DNA from: Branchiostoma floridae
Lineage: Eukaryota > Chordata > Leptocardii > Amphioxiformes > Branchiostomatidae
NCBI RefSeq assembly: GCF_000003815.2
Contig: NC_049997.1
Span: forward strand, 494,132-558,131
DNA: 64,000 bases
Reading direction: 5' to 3'
This document shows, piece by piece, positions 22,799 through 37,700 of the stretch. Made by a program: the position numbers and the translations under genes. The first letter of the stretch is position 1. Each line of letters opens with the position of its first letter. Below the pieces are notes generated by a model. That model was given only the letters and a program-made list of their open reading frames with translations. It was not told the origin of the DNA and searched no databases.

Positions 22799-25700
22799 AT
22801 GTCGATAACGAGTCTTGTTATATTGTCGTTCCTGTGTACTACTGTTGTCACACAGGAGACGTTTGTTAACTCCGTCCCCGTTCCTTACCCCCCTCGCCAG
22901 GACCTGTACCAGTTCAACTGGACGGTAAGACTGTTTCGCTGTTATTCTAATACTACACACTAAGAGCTTGTAACACCACAAGCATACTTACAAACAAGCG
23001 CTTGCTAGGAAGAGAAAGAAGATTCTACTTTTTTCCTTCACGTTACTTCCACGTTATTCAAACAGGTGTACGTGGTATGAGGATAAAGCTTAACTGTGCA
23101 CACTCCATTGTACCACGACAGGTGCCGTGTTAATCACAGTACGGTCACCAAGTTAGGGAAGGGTTTGTCTCGGAGGGTTCATTTTGAAGTTACATCCTTC
23201 AGAGTCCGCTGCGGAATGATTTTGTGTACTAAAGATAGTGAAAGACGTAAAGAAATGGTGGGATTTGTGCAGACATTTCCAGTGTAACCATACTTCCGAG
23301 TTCACGACCCTAATGAAAATACTGGCTCACCTTGTGAAAAGGTCAAGAACACTGTTTATTTTATACTTGGCTCGATCTTAAGCTTTTTTGTCTCTGACAG
23401 TGACACAGATGTCAAAATATTGTTGGTGGGTTCGTTTCACGGAACCTTGTTTTCGCACTATTTTTGACCGGACATTTCTACAATTTACTAAAACATTAGT
23501 GCTCGATGTGTGACTCTCCTCAAAGACGGGACCACCATTTTATTTTCGATGGCTAGAAACATTTTCACCTGAGTCGAGCGAGAACATTGATTTTAAATTC
23601 CTTTTATATCAGAATCTGTCGATGTACTCAAGTCTAAAGGCCGTACGTTACATCCGGTAGAAATTTCCCGAGGCCCGTGCGTAAATCTTGCTCCCCATAT
23701 TTGTTCAGTTAGTCCTCACCTTTAGTTAGGATTGAGCTTGTGTCAATGACGGTTGTGACTAAGGAAGAAAATACGCCCTATTTTATATACTTACAATGTA
23801 ACTCCTCGCCCCGGAGTGACCTCGTGTCACACCTTGAAGTGACCGTTAGATCTTGTTACGTGGTAACCATTACGTAGAAGAATATCAAAAGGCCATTGTT
23901 TGGAAACGTCAGTGAGTTTTATGTTTCTGTACCATTTAAGTGTTCCTATGCTAGATGATTTTGTGTTTGTCTCTGCCCCAGGTGGAACATTGGGAGACCA
24001 TGTTTCTGTACAACAAGCAGCGAGAGGCGGGAACCCCGGTCATTATAGACAGTCTGACGGGAGTCTACAGCAAGCGGAAGTACAATAGCTCCAGCCAGAG
24101 TTGTGAACTGACAGCCATGTCGGAGGAAGGTGAGACGGACCGCGTTTGTTTGCACCATTAAGAGGTCACCGAAGTCTTGTTTTTGATACAGTGGCAATAC
24201 TGCTATATATGATAAAGTTGTATTGTATCAAAACTGAGGATGTGACATTTCGGACATGGACATTTTGTTTGGCTCATCTGGGTTTTATACGTAGATGAGT
24301 CATACGTTTATGTGTAAAAAAAAAATGTCTTAATCATGATCATTTTTGGCATTTTTGGTCAGCTTGGGAGGGATCACTTCGCCGCATGGCTCAAATCCCG
24401 CGAATCCATGGCCAAAAGTTTTATACAAGGTTCTGTCTTGCCGGGCATATTGACAAAGGTTTATATGCAGTCATACGAGCATGTATATCATGTCGGTATG
24501 AGGCATTTTGATATTTTTTTTCATACACAGTCGTACGCACAGTGCGCAACTCATACGAATGTTAATCGTTTTGTGTCAGTTTTAGGTACGCAGGCATGCG
24601 CACACTACAGCCTGGTACACATACCTAACAGTCACAAAACGGTTAGAATACTTACGTATACAAAACGGTTAGAATACTTACGTATACTTACTACTTACTT
24701 ACACCTTCACGTACTAATTCCTGTTCATGTTTATAGCAACAATGTTTCTTTGTTTCTTTTTACCTTCTCAGAGATCAGCCAGGTTACAACAGCTGACGGG
24801 TATCACCGCAGAACAACATTAGTCAACAAACAGCTCCCAGGACCTACCATTGTGGTGTGGAAAGGGGCGCAGGTTTGTACGCCAATGACACTGTATGCGT
24901 ATGTGCAACTATGTTCGTGTGAAATTGTGTGTTTGTGTGTGCGTGCGCCTGTATGTGCATTTTAGTGATACCAAATATGCACAATATTCACCATACACAC
25001 TCATTCCATTTATTTTTGGCAATGCCTCAGGGGTGAGCCTAGCGGCTATCATTTGTGCAATTGAAGGGGACCCAAAGCTATATTTAAAAGGGTTTTTATC
25101 TTGTTCCCTTCCCACCCAGGTCGCTGTTACTGTGACGAACAAACTTATACAGGAAGGAGTGGCAATCCACTGGCATGGTATCACCCAGCATAACACACCC
25201 TGGATGGACGGGGTGGGCAGCGTGTCACAGTGTCCCATCAGTCCTGGGGAGAGCTTTACTTATAGGTGCGTACACACGTACACGCAAGCACACACACAAA
25301 CACACTGGATGGACGGGGTAGGCAGTGTGTCACAGTGTCCTATCAGTCCTGGGGAGAGCTTTACTTACAGGTGCGTACACACAAGCACACACAAACACAC
25401 GGGATGGACTGGGTGGGCAGCGTGTCACAGTGTCCTATCAGTCCTGGGGAGAGCTTTACTTACAGGTGCGCACACACAAGCACACACACAAACACACTGG
25501 ATGGACGGGGTAGGCAGTGTGTCACAGTGTCCTATATGAGTCCTGGGAAAAGCTTTACTTATAGGTATGTGTGTAAATGGTTAAGGGTTAATGACCCGCC
25601 CCGATGTGTTTATGGTGTGATAACGCCTGGTCCTTTGCTATAACCACCAAATGAAACCACCAGTTAACCAGCAGTTGATGTCGACCAGGATAAAAGCTTA

Positions 25701-28700
25701 CATATGTGTTATTAACATTGACCATTACTTTGTATCAATCTGGACGAGAACTTTATTCACAGGGGCGTATTTCAAACAAACAAGAGAAACCCACATGTGT
25801 GAGTGGATACCATTGACCAGTAACTAACAGGAAAGAACCCTACTGTACATTTCGTGTAATATCAAAACTTACGTTTTTATGAGAATAGACGAATGCTTTT
25901 GTCCCCAACCCCCAGGTTCACTGCGTCTGAAGGCGGGACCCACTGGTGGCACGCCCACCTGGGCACCTTCAGAACGGACGGACTGTACGGGGCGCTTATT
26001 GTACTGGAGAACGACACTTCGTCAAGGGTAAGGATACAGGGCTGTTGTTTATACCTATCTTAAAGCCACAAAGATACTGAAATTTTTACCTTTGAAACCT
26101 GAGGTATTGTAATCGGTATGTGCATATCTTTGTTTTTCTTCATGTGCATCCACGCGATAACGACTGTCCCGAAAACGACTGTCGTTTTTTAGAACGGTCG
26201 TCGAAAGCTCGATACCATCACCGAGAGTCTAACAACTTTAAGGGTGGGGAGGGAGGTACCTAACAGAACTCAGACCGTCATCAGACTGTCAAACGCCTGT
26301 CAGAACGCAGACTGACCCAGTGCGAGGACTTTGTCATTGCTGTCTCAAAATCTGCAAGATATGCCCCTTGGCTGTCCCCAGCTCGTAACCACCCATACAG
26401 CATGCGGCTTAGGCACACTCATCTCGACAAACTGCCAACTTGTACCACAGTGTAATACAATCCAATGTAGTAGTTTAGATTTAAGTTAGGTAGTTAAGTA
26501 GTTTAGAATAACCTGTGACATATTTTATATATGAGGCATATGTATCTAGTAGTGACCCGTGTACCTGTCGATTACGCCACGCGATCTCACATCTCACGCG
26601 ATTTCACGTGTCTGTGGTTGGAACGTCAATGGTTGAATAATCAAAGACAGGGCATGGGCATATTCAAAGACAGGGCATGGATACAGGGCATGGATACTGT
26701 CAATCAATGTCTTTGACAATTAAGTATCTGTGACTACTGAATACAATAGAATGAATTACAATGTCTGTAACTTAATAAAATAGATTGAAATGGCTATTCC
26801 TTAGAGACGCCCACGGCACGCAATGGATAGACCAAGGAGGTAAAAGCATATCCTTATTACAAGGAACGACCCTTAACCCTATCTAGGCCAGGAATTTTTT
26901 TTATTTATTTTTTTGTATTCCTTGCACTGTTTATGTGTGTCAGTGAAAGGGTACTCGTTCTGTCCCTTTCACGTCTTGGTATACATCAATCTGCCCTGTG
27001 TTTTTACTTTTAGATCGTATGCAATTCTATAATCTAAGTATCGTTAGAACTTAGTGTGACTTAATTATGATGTATTTCTTGTGATTTTATTGCCTAAACC
27101 CGTATAAATTGTGACTTCCAGTACCCCATAAAGATATCAAAAAAAAGAGTGTATCAATGATTGCCACAATGGCCTTACGAATAGTCGACGCACCCGTTTG
27201 TGACTTTATGCTCGATAGTAGACAGTAGTAACTGAAGTGCAAGCTCTATGTTTGTTCACCGCATCACTACAGACACGTCCAATGCCAGACGCAGAAAGAT
27301 ATGCTATCCCTCCATTAACAGGCTACATGTATATAACACCAATAATATTATTAGACAAGGTCTTCCGGGGTCAGATTGTCAAATGAAAAAATTGTGTTTT
27401 TTTTTTTAAATGTGAAAAAAAAATTACGTGTATATAGTTTGTGTTCCTATGTTTCTATGGGTATGTGTTGTATACCTAAAATAAAGAAATTCAAATTCAA
27501 AATAGTACAAATTAAAAGTATGCCATCAACTGGTGTATAAATTACCATAAAGCTTATTTATCTAATACAAGAGTATTTCAGGTTAATGAAAAAATTGTGT
27601 TTTTTTTTTAAATGTAAGAAAGAAAATTACGTGTATATAGTTTGTGTTCCTATGTTTCTATGGCTATGTGTTGTATACCTAAAATAAAGAAATTCAAATT
27701 CAAAATAGTACAAATTAAAAGTATGCCATCAACTGGTGTATAAATTACCATAAAGCTTATTTATCTAATACAAGAGTATTTCAGGTTAATGATAGGCAAT
27801 GTTACTTTCGATCTCTCAGCCGCCCCTGCCAGTCTTTCATCAGGAGTTTGTGATGCTCGTGCACGACTGGCAGAGAGAGGACTCACTGGACACGTACCTG
27901 CGGGTGGAGTGGGAGGCAACCAGGTGAACAGACTAACATAAAATAAGATAAATTTTCTCATGATGGCCACCTGATTCCTAAAATATATATCAAACCTCTC
28001 AAAAGAAGCATGTCTAGCATATCACTGTGTGATGCTTACACGTCATCTACTCAGCTACATCTGTATCTGTATCTATATAGCCGGTATAACCCCCATTCGG
28101 CGTAACACACCAGCTAGCTTCGCAGGCTTGCGGTGCACATGCCTACCTCCTGACCAGAGTTGTATTTGTGTTACAATTCTAAGACCATATATCTGTGCAC
28201 GAAATAAAGCGCTTAACAACAAGCTTTCAATCAGTCCTCTGATCCTGCTCAATATTGAAATGACCCAGAGCCTAAATCCCACATCCGGAACGGAAGTGTG
28301 ACGTCAGCAAAGGGTCAAAGGTGATTGGTAGTAGGTATCGGCCCCGTCTCTGTGGAGGAAAGCTTGTTGACAAGCGCTATATTTTGTGCACGGATATATG
28401 GTCTTAAAATTGCAACATAATGTTGACTACCGTTACAGATGAACTTACAACTGGGTTGTATTTGTTTCCGCAGGTTTTCTCACGGCTATGGAGACACCAA
28501 TACGTGTAGGAAGAGACTAACACAGGCTGACGGCACGGACCTGGGACCGGTCCATTTTACCTCAGGCCTCATCAACGGAAAAGGTGATAATTCCGCCCCT
28601 GGTTCTTATTAATCAGCATTTGTCGTTGTGACGGATTTGTCCAATGTCAGAATGTAAGGCCCTTAATCAAACATTTTACATAGTAGAAACCTTGAATAAT

Positions 28701-31700
28701 GACCTCAAGCTAAATGCATGGGGACTATGCATGATTTCTCTGTTGGAATTCTTTTATTTGCTTTGAAGGTTTCTACTAGCTAGAGACGATAGACATTAAA
28801 TAAAAAAATGCAAATTCTGGCGTGTTAAAAAAATGAAGTGAAAATTTGGAGCATTTGTAATTTCCTATCTGTTATTTGTCCCGGCCCATTTATTAGACAG
28901 ATTTGCTTTTTTTGACGACGCCTCAGGGGAGTCGTCAAGTGGTATATGTTGCATTCAGTCTGCAAAAATTCTAGGAATTGCACAGGCATTTTTCCACAGG
29001 AATGCTAGTACTCCACAACAGTATGCTGGGAATTTGGGTCATGTCCTAGAAAGCTTGGACCTGGGGGATGGTTGGGTCAACTCAGGTCAACGGATAGGGA
29101 TAGACATATACCACAGGTAGACAGAAAAGGTTACATATTAAGGCAATAATCTTGAAAGTTGGCAAATGGTAATTATATTCAGAGCCAAATGTAATTTTCA
29201 TGTCATGTACTAAAGGTATATCAAGGCCACACACTAGTAATTTTCATGGCATATACTAAAGGTATATCAGGGTCACACACTGGTAATTTTAATGGCATAT
29301 ACTAAGGTTATATCAAGGTCACACATTGGTAATTTTCTTGTCATATGCTAACGATATATCAAGATCACATACTGGTACACACAGTGTCACACAAACATAC
29401 AAAATCATGTGTGTATAAAATACAATCACACAAACACAGACACATTGACACTTAAAGGCAGTACTGGAAATCCGTTGCATGTGGGATCAGGGGGATGGTT
29501 GGGTCAAGTCAGGTCAAGAGGTAGGGAATGCCATAGATTCTTGGAATTGTAGAGGCATGTTTCGACGGGCATGTATGGAATGTTAGCTTGGCATGTTAAC
29601 AGGCATGTATGGAATGCTAGCCTCTCGATGAATATGAAATGGAATTTGGGACATGTCCTAGCCTAGAGAGAGCATGGTTGGTAATTTTCTTGGTCCGAAT
29701 CACATTGGTTAGTGAGTAGCTTAACCACCAACAGCAATATTAAGAGTCGATGCACGAAACTCCCTCTGGCTTTTACCTCTGTCACAGACCAGCAAGCATC
29801 CTCTAGCTGCCCCATAAAAACACCCCCTGCCTTGAAGGTCTGATGCAAGTATAAAGAATTCTCTTCTTCACTATATAAACTACAGCTCTCTCTCCCTGTA
29901 TGCCACCTTGCTGTACATGTGACCTCACACTGCTAAGTATCTTGTCAGATTTCCAGATGTTCGCTAACTAGCTTGGTTCATGATAACTAGCTTGCTTTGA
30001 CAGATCTGGGACAACGGGTGTTTTCTTACAGTTCTGGTACTAGTAAAATGGCCGTTTCTGTAAGGCAAGTAAAATTCAGCCACTAAGTCAACACAATAGA
30101 TCCCCGTATCTTGCTTCTTTCGAAGCTGGTTCAGTGAGTGTCATTTGCGTCTGCTAACATTGTGGTAATTTTCATGTCATATACTAACGATATATCAAGA
30201 TCACACACTGGTACACACAGTGTCACACAAACATACAAAATCATGTGTGTATAAAATACAATCACACAAACACAGACACATTGACACTTAAAGGCAGTAC
30301 TGGAAATCCGTTGCATGTGGGATCAGGGGGATGGTTGGGTCAAGTCAGGTCAAGAGATAGGGAATGCCATAGATTCTTGGAATTGTAGACTCGAGGCATG
30401 TTTCGACGGGCATGTATGGAATGTTAGCTTGGCATGTTTACAGGCATGTATGGAATGCTAGCCTCCCGATGAATATGAAATGGAATTTGGGACATGTCCA
30501 TTCCTTTAGAATTCCTATGAACCTTAGGGAACACAGTATGCTGGGTATGCAAGTCTCCCCCCCCCCCCCGAATCTGTTCCAGATGTATCTCTGGTATGCA
30601 ATGGTGGAAGATTTCACCATTGTGCTGTACCTGGTATAGAACAGGCTGGCTGTAGGTTTATGTTACAGGTGGGCTAGTATATTGTGCCAGGGATAGTGTG
30701 ACAGGGAAGTTCCAGTCTATTTCTGATTTGAGCTGTATTGTTGTACCCTCAATCGTCGTCATGGCAATAATAAATTTTTATTGCCAGTCTTGTTTAGATT
30801 TTATTAAGTTCTTTTTACAAGTTCTTTAAATTTACTAATCTTATTCTGTTTGACCTAATTCTTTACATTTGACTTGTCTTGCATTGAAATGGCCATGTAT
30901 CCGTGATTTACGTCACGATGTTGTCAGGTCGTAGCTATGACGACAACGACAATGCGGAGAATAGGTTCGTGCCTCTGGAAAAGTTCAGTGTGGAGGGGAA
31001 CATGACGTATCGCTTCCGGGTCATCAGCGCAGCCATGATGTTTCCCTTCCGGGTGTCCGTGGACCAGCACGAGTTGACCTTGGTCGCCACGGATGGAGAC
31101 AGGTAGGTAAAGCGTAGCTCAGAAATTGTCATCAGTATATGCCCCTTTTGAAATATGTTTTTAAGACTGATTGTATTTATGTTTCATTGAATGACAGTTA
31201 TCTACTTAATCTGCCTATTGACTGAAGCATTACAAGAATTTGAAACCTGGGAAAGACAGATAAGAAACCTTCCTTACTACCATTTAAGATCATCCCTTTT
31301 CTTTTAAAGGAAACGGTCGGAAAGATTTGATTCACTACTCTGCCTTGGTGAACATACTTCAGAATCGATTCCTTCAATAGCTTAAACTATTCCGACGGAT
31401 ACTTGACTTTTCCGGACGTTTGAACTGCACACCTCGTAGCCCGTTGGCCAACCCCTTGGCGCCGCCATCTTTGGGTACATTATATCAGCTACCTGCAAAT
31501 TAATCTATGTTCTAGTTTTCAACCGTTTGACTTAGTCACGCATGAGTTATGCTAGTGGCTCTATCGTTATCTGTACGTCTGTATCCGTCCCCTATCATTT
31601 ATTTCTCCTCTTTTCTTGCTAATCATTCGAGAATAGTTGGATATTTCATATGATGCCTTTTGAAAGAATAATTTGATAGGTTGTAATCAATCGGAAAATG

Positions 31701-34700
31701 GTATAGTCCTACATTTTTCTTGTGATTTGGAATTCTGCGTTTGTTCGTTTGTATGCATGACAGATGTCATGGTACTGTCTTCCTGCATAATCAGAATATA
31801 CATGATTAAGTTGTTTCTGGTGCAATTGCTCTATAAATAACCATGATTTTCTTACTGTATCACAAGAAGAAGAAGAAGAACTTTATTGCACGACAACTGT
31901 AAAGGATACAGTGTTTGGCAACTTGTACATACAATACATACAGAACAGAACACTACATGAGTTACTAGTATCTAAAAATCTAAGAGACTAATCTATTTTA
32001 CACATGGTATATAATATTTACAATCAGGCTATCATTATGTGCTGGTTCATGATAGTATAATATTGTCACGTTTTTTAAATGAGTTATATATAGATTGACC
32101 GACATAGGCAGATATATCAGCAGGACATGATAGTAACATATTGAACATTTCTGTCTTGGTAGGTGGTAACATACTTTAGTATCAGATTTGCATTTAACAG
32201 ACTGTAACATTTTTTGTCTCTCTCTATCATAAGTTGGACAATCCATTATAAAGTGGGATTCATCTTCAATATTATCATGGCATGTTGGACACAGTCTCTC
32301 ACTGGCTGGTGTGTTGTGATGTCTACCCTTTTCGATTTGTAGGGAGTGGGCACTAATTCTTAGTTTCGTAATAATATTTCTAAAGGATTTGTTTCACATG
32401 TAGTCGAATTGCGTAGAGTTGTTTTGTTTAGTACCTTTTTAAAACTCTTATAGTGTCACCGCATATAATTCTTCAATACCAGGATCGTTGAGCAGACAGC
32501 GGAGTCGTTCATCATTAACACAGGTGAGCGGTACGATTTTTACATCACAACTGACCAGACTCCTGGTAACTACTGGATCCGTGCGGACACCATCGAACTG
32601 TATGCAGACAATATGGTGAGTACGTTCTATGCACTTGTCAATAGTGCTAATACATTTGTCGCGATAGGTCAAATCCTATATAGCGGACCATATCAATACC
32701 TCTAGTAAAATTAGATTATTTTACCTTACATTTTGTCATTATTTGCTATTTTCCTAAAAAAAACATTCAAAAACGTTTCTTGTCTATTGCCATCGTGTTT
32801 TGGAGTTATTTGTTGTAAAAAATGCACTTTTAGAAATATAATATGGTGAGTACAAAATGGCGGCTAGCTTAATACATGTCATTTTATGACGTCTGTCGTC
32901 GTTGTTGTTGCTATTGACAACTGGAGTTTCGCAGACATTGACATTTTGTTAGTCACCCTTTTTGAAAATACATTAATTTTCTTTGGATTGAATGAGCATA
33001 GGCTATTTGGACATTTCCAGCCACAAAAATGAGACGTTACATTACGCCACCAAGACACTAAAACAATTTTATCAGTCATAGTTTACTTAAACAGTATATT
33101 CTAAAAGTTGGTGGTCATACGATAACTTGTTTTGGGTTACAGTGCTGGGTGGGGTGGGGTGAAAATCCTTGAGATCTGCTCTGGCCAAAGTTCCTCTTTA
33201 CTGGAAGCTAACAAAAATTAAACCTTTTCTCAGCCGGTGAACAGACAACACCATACTGAGGCTATACTACATTATGAAGGAGCTCCAGACGCTGAGCCGA
33301 CCTCCCAGCGGAAATCCTGCACAGCGAATGACACCTGTGTCGTCGTCAACTGTCCCTTCAGGTAGTATAGGGGTGTCTAAGCATTTACACGAACCCTATG
33401 AGATTCGTACGAACTTTATGTGATACACTATGTGAATATGCACGAACCTTATGAATATCACACGAATCACTATGCGAAAACGTAGAAACCTTATGTGATT
33501 TGCACGAGCTTTATGCGAAACGGACCGACCACCGCCGGGTCACATGACATTACGTCATTCGCATAAGGTTCGTGCAAATCACATAAGGTTCGTGCGTTTT
33601 CGCATAGTGATTCGTGCGTATCACATAATGTTCGTACGAATCTCATAGGGTTCGTGCAGATTTTTAGGCACCCCTGTAATTCAAGGAAAGAAACACACAC
33701 ACACACACACACATACAAAGACAATACAGGTACCACCGTCAACTTCAGGTAGTATGTATAATTCAAGCAAAGAAACACACACGCAAGTACAATACAGGTA
33801 CTACCTTCAATTGTCCCTTCAAGTAAGAACATTAATTTGCAACCAAACATACAAACACAAGCATAATGCAGATAGCGTCGTCAGACCCTCTTTAGAGGAC
33901 CGTGCTTGAGTTACTTTATATGTTGCTTCGGATCAAGCAGCATTTGATTTTTGGCTGGTAGATTAAAAAACATTTTTATATGGAAATTACTTTAAGTTAC
34001 AATTTTTTTTATATCTAAAATCAACAAATAGCTGCCTGCTTTTTCAGAGTTGGGTTTGGAATAAAGATATTAGAAAGACGTCCCATTTGCACAAAACATT
34101 TGAAATAGCATCTTCGAAGAAACAATCCAATGCTGTCATGACGTCACGTTATGCAGATAGAACACAGTGGATCATACGTTGCAGGACGTCTATGGCGCCC
34201 ACCGTTTCTGTTCAGGGATGGTTGTAACCTTGTTTTATTTCAAACACTATTAGGCAGTACGGAGATCAGTCAATGCACATCGAGTGCCTGCCGGTCAGCG
34301 AGCTTCGGTCCCCTGATAACCAGTCCGTCCCATTGCCGGAGTCTGGGGACAAGTGGGAGGAACATTTCATCAATTTCCACTTCGCTGGGTCTGATATCAA
34401 TCCCGGTCAGAGGTCATCCGTCAATGGTCATCGGTTTGTTCTGCCGTCGTCACCTCCACAGGTTTGTGAAAAGACACAACTTGCGTTAGTAACAACAGAA
34501 CAATTGGTCATTATTGAAGGAAAATGGCACCATTGGAAAATATCAATTTATAGTTTACGTACTGAGGTCAAGAGAAGTTAAATCAGGACTTTTTTTCAGC
34601 AAATTAACATAGTTGAAGACCTGAAAGTGTTTGCCAATGCCAATGTCATTGTTTTAAACAGGTCTTCATCCTCTTATGCGACAACTAAAAGTTAGTAACT

Positions 34701-37700
34701 GGCGAAAATTTGCCAAAGTACACATTTTAACTGCTTAGAAAACTAACATGCCACCTCCTAATAATTACCACAGTGCAGTGTTCTCTCCCTACACCGTTCC
34801 TCTAGGTCACCGGTGACACGGGTCTGGTGCCATGTACCGACGAGCTTTGCGGCGGGGAGAAGTATTGTGACTGTAGCTATCACGTGACCATCACCCCTGG
34901 CAACGTCGTGCAGATGGTCCTCTACAACATGGGCTCAGGTAAACTCGAATGTTTATCAGTCTTTTGAGAAGGACATGACACAAAACCTAACTAATTATAA
35001 AGAAACGTGCTTCGAGGCCTTCTTGCATACTTACTCATACAAAAGTTCATGAAATTTTACATTTTCAGACAGGAAAAATAACAGCTACTCAAACGACTTT
35101 TATAGATTTCGGAAATGGTTCGGCTGGTATCTAACATATATTCGCATAATTACACCAAGGAGGTTGACACCAGGTGCCATCATACCGCCACCTCAAAAAA
35201 CGTTGTTATAGAGGCCTTCTCAAGATCTTTTTCAACACGTAACATCTGAATTGTGTTACATTTAGGATATTTAACATTCGTTGTTCAAGATAATCTTGGG
35301 AAGACCTCTATACTAACGTTTTTGAGGTGGCGGTATTATGGCACATGGTGGAATTATGATAGTCGATGTTACTTTACCTTTCAGTGACACTTCTTCATCA
35401 CTATATTTGCATTTGATCGGTTTTCAGATTTTTTGGGTTTAAACCTGTAACGGGAGGGGCCCCGAGTTCGACACTTTTTTCAATAAATCATCGTTTTCAA
35501 ACGGAAGTTTAATGACCCTATCTATGATTAGTGAATACATCGGCATATCTTATGTTTAATTTTTTTTTGCCGCACGTCCCACTTTCCATTTTCTTCTCCA
35601 TAGATCGTCACTTTTGTAGATATGTAGAAGCTTGTGTATGCATATTGTACTTTGGTGTTCCATGTTAAGATTAACCACAAAAGTAATATCAAAATCTTTC
35701 CTGTCCAGTGTAAGAAATTTTAAAAAGTTAAAGTGGCGAACTCATGGTACAGTGGCGAACTCAGGGGCCCCTCCCGTTACATGTTGATTGACAGATATTA
35801 CTTTCTCACTCACTGAAGATGGGTATTGTGTACCACCTAAACGTCTCGCCTTTCTGAAATCTATCGTTACTGTTATCTTGTGAAAAGCCTTAATTTTTGT
35901 GTTACAATCTTAAGACCATATTTCCGTGCACAAAATAAAGCGCTTACCAACAAGCGTATGCCTTAATGCTTATTCACATAACAGATCAGCTTAGTTCTTG
36001 ATGAAATCTGCTCTCAGTAACTTTCAGGGAAATGCTATCCTGCTCAATGTACGGATCATAATGCTGCCAGATAGGTTGATCAACAGGACCTGTTACTTAC
36101 TTACTTACTTATCCTCTTCATCCCATGTGGGACATAAGGCTGATAAGTTTCCTCCACTGGGGTCTGTTCTGTGCTAGGGGCTGAGCAGCATCCCAGGGGA
36201 TCCCAATGGCCGCTAGGTCTTTAGCCACAGTACGTCTCCATGTACTTTTAGGACGTCCCCGTTTTCTCTTTCCCTCAGGGGCCCAATGTAGAGCAACTTT
36301 GGGGATACGGTCATCCGACAACCGCAGAACATGACCCAACCATTCCGATGTCTATTTAAGATGTCTTCCGATGGCTATTTAAGTGGACAGTTGTCTTGTG
36401 TTCGTTTAGACGATAGGAAAACCTTGGAAAACAGGACCTGTTGGGCAAGTTAGATATGAAGTTAAAGACTGCATGCTGATTTCTTCTCATATGCAGGAGC
36501 AGGTCTTGCCGGTACAGCCCACCCTGTTCACATCCACGGACACCACTTCTACGTGTTAGATATGGGATTCCCGGAGTACAGCAGCAGCGATGGTCGCTAC
36601 AGTAGCCAGAACCCTGACATCGACTGTGGCACGTCAGAAAGGTGTAACGCGAAGCGATGGGTGGACCAGTCGTGGGAGGGCGGGAACAAGCCGGGACTGA
36701 ACCTGCGGGACCCGCCGATGAAGGACACGGTGATCGTGCCTGTGGGAGGGTACGTGGTCGTCAGATTTACGGCGGATAACCCAGGTGGGTTAGTTGTACA
36801 CATCATTAGTTTGGTTTGGTTCGGTTTGGTTTGGTTTGGTAATACAGATCTCCATTAGTGACTGATATGTCACTATTCTTCCTGGAGTCCGAGTAATTTG
36901 TGGAGAATGACCAATTCTAGACGGAAGGAAATGCTTAGCGTCTTTTTCAGTGTCATTCTTTATCATTTCTATATTGCAACTTAAGCTTGATAACTCTTTC
37001 TGCAGAGTAGAAAGCTAAGGGCACAACCCACCGTATGTCCTTTTTGTCCGTACGTTTTCTTGGCAGGCCATGTCCGCCACGTATGGGGAATGAAAATATG
37101 GGGAAAGAATGGCAAGAGCAGGGAGGGAGTACGTCAACACGCGTACGGCAACACAAGTTTTGCCTGCACGTAAAATTTTACGGCGTGTCTGCGTGCTCCA
37201 ATCCGTCGGATTCCCGACGAGTTCAAAATACGGAGGCAGTAGTTACCACTTACGGATCCCAAAAGATTGCCCACGTTTTGACACGTAGGCAGCATGTATT
37301 TCCACGTGCGGCGGGTTGTGCCCTTAGCTTTACTGTCTAAGAAAAAAATCGCACTTATTGTTTAAAACACGCAAAGTCTTTTTACAAAATTGTATACAAT
37401 GCTAATGATCTTTGCCGTGATGCAGGCTGGTGGTTTGTCCACTGTCACATAGAGATCCATCAGGTGGAGGGGATGGCCATGATGATCAGGGAGGGGACAC
37501 AGGGACAGATGAACCCCCCACCCCCGGGATTCCCCACCTGTGGGGAATTCCATTGGTCCTCAGCGGAGTTCGAAAGAGCAAAGAAGGGCTACAGCACGTC
37601 TTGGACCCACACCTTATCTGTCGCGGCAGGTGGGTGCTGTCATATTTACTGTTGAGTGATGAACCAATGGCAGGTATTGAGTCTCTACTAACACGGAATG

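Noticed and set aside
24336-24965. 209-residue plus-strand open frame containing [20 protein letters not shown]
   Set aside because: Only the oxidase exon 3 part (24772-24872) is real. The upstream part is intron that happens to stay open.
24895-25643. Long overlapping plus-strand open frames with repeated HWMDG-type segments, suggestive of a repeat protein
   Set aside because: These are read-through of oxidase exon 4 into the duplicated exon tails. Only the first 146 bp after the acceptor belong to the exon for certain.
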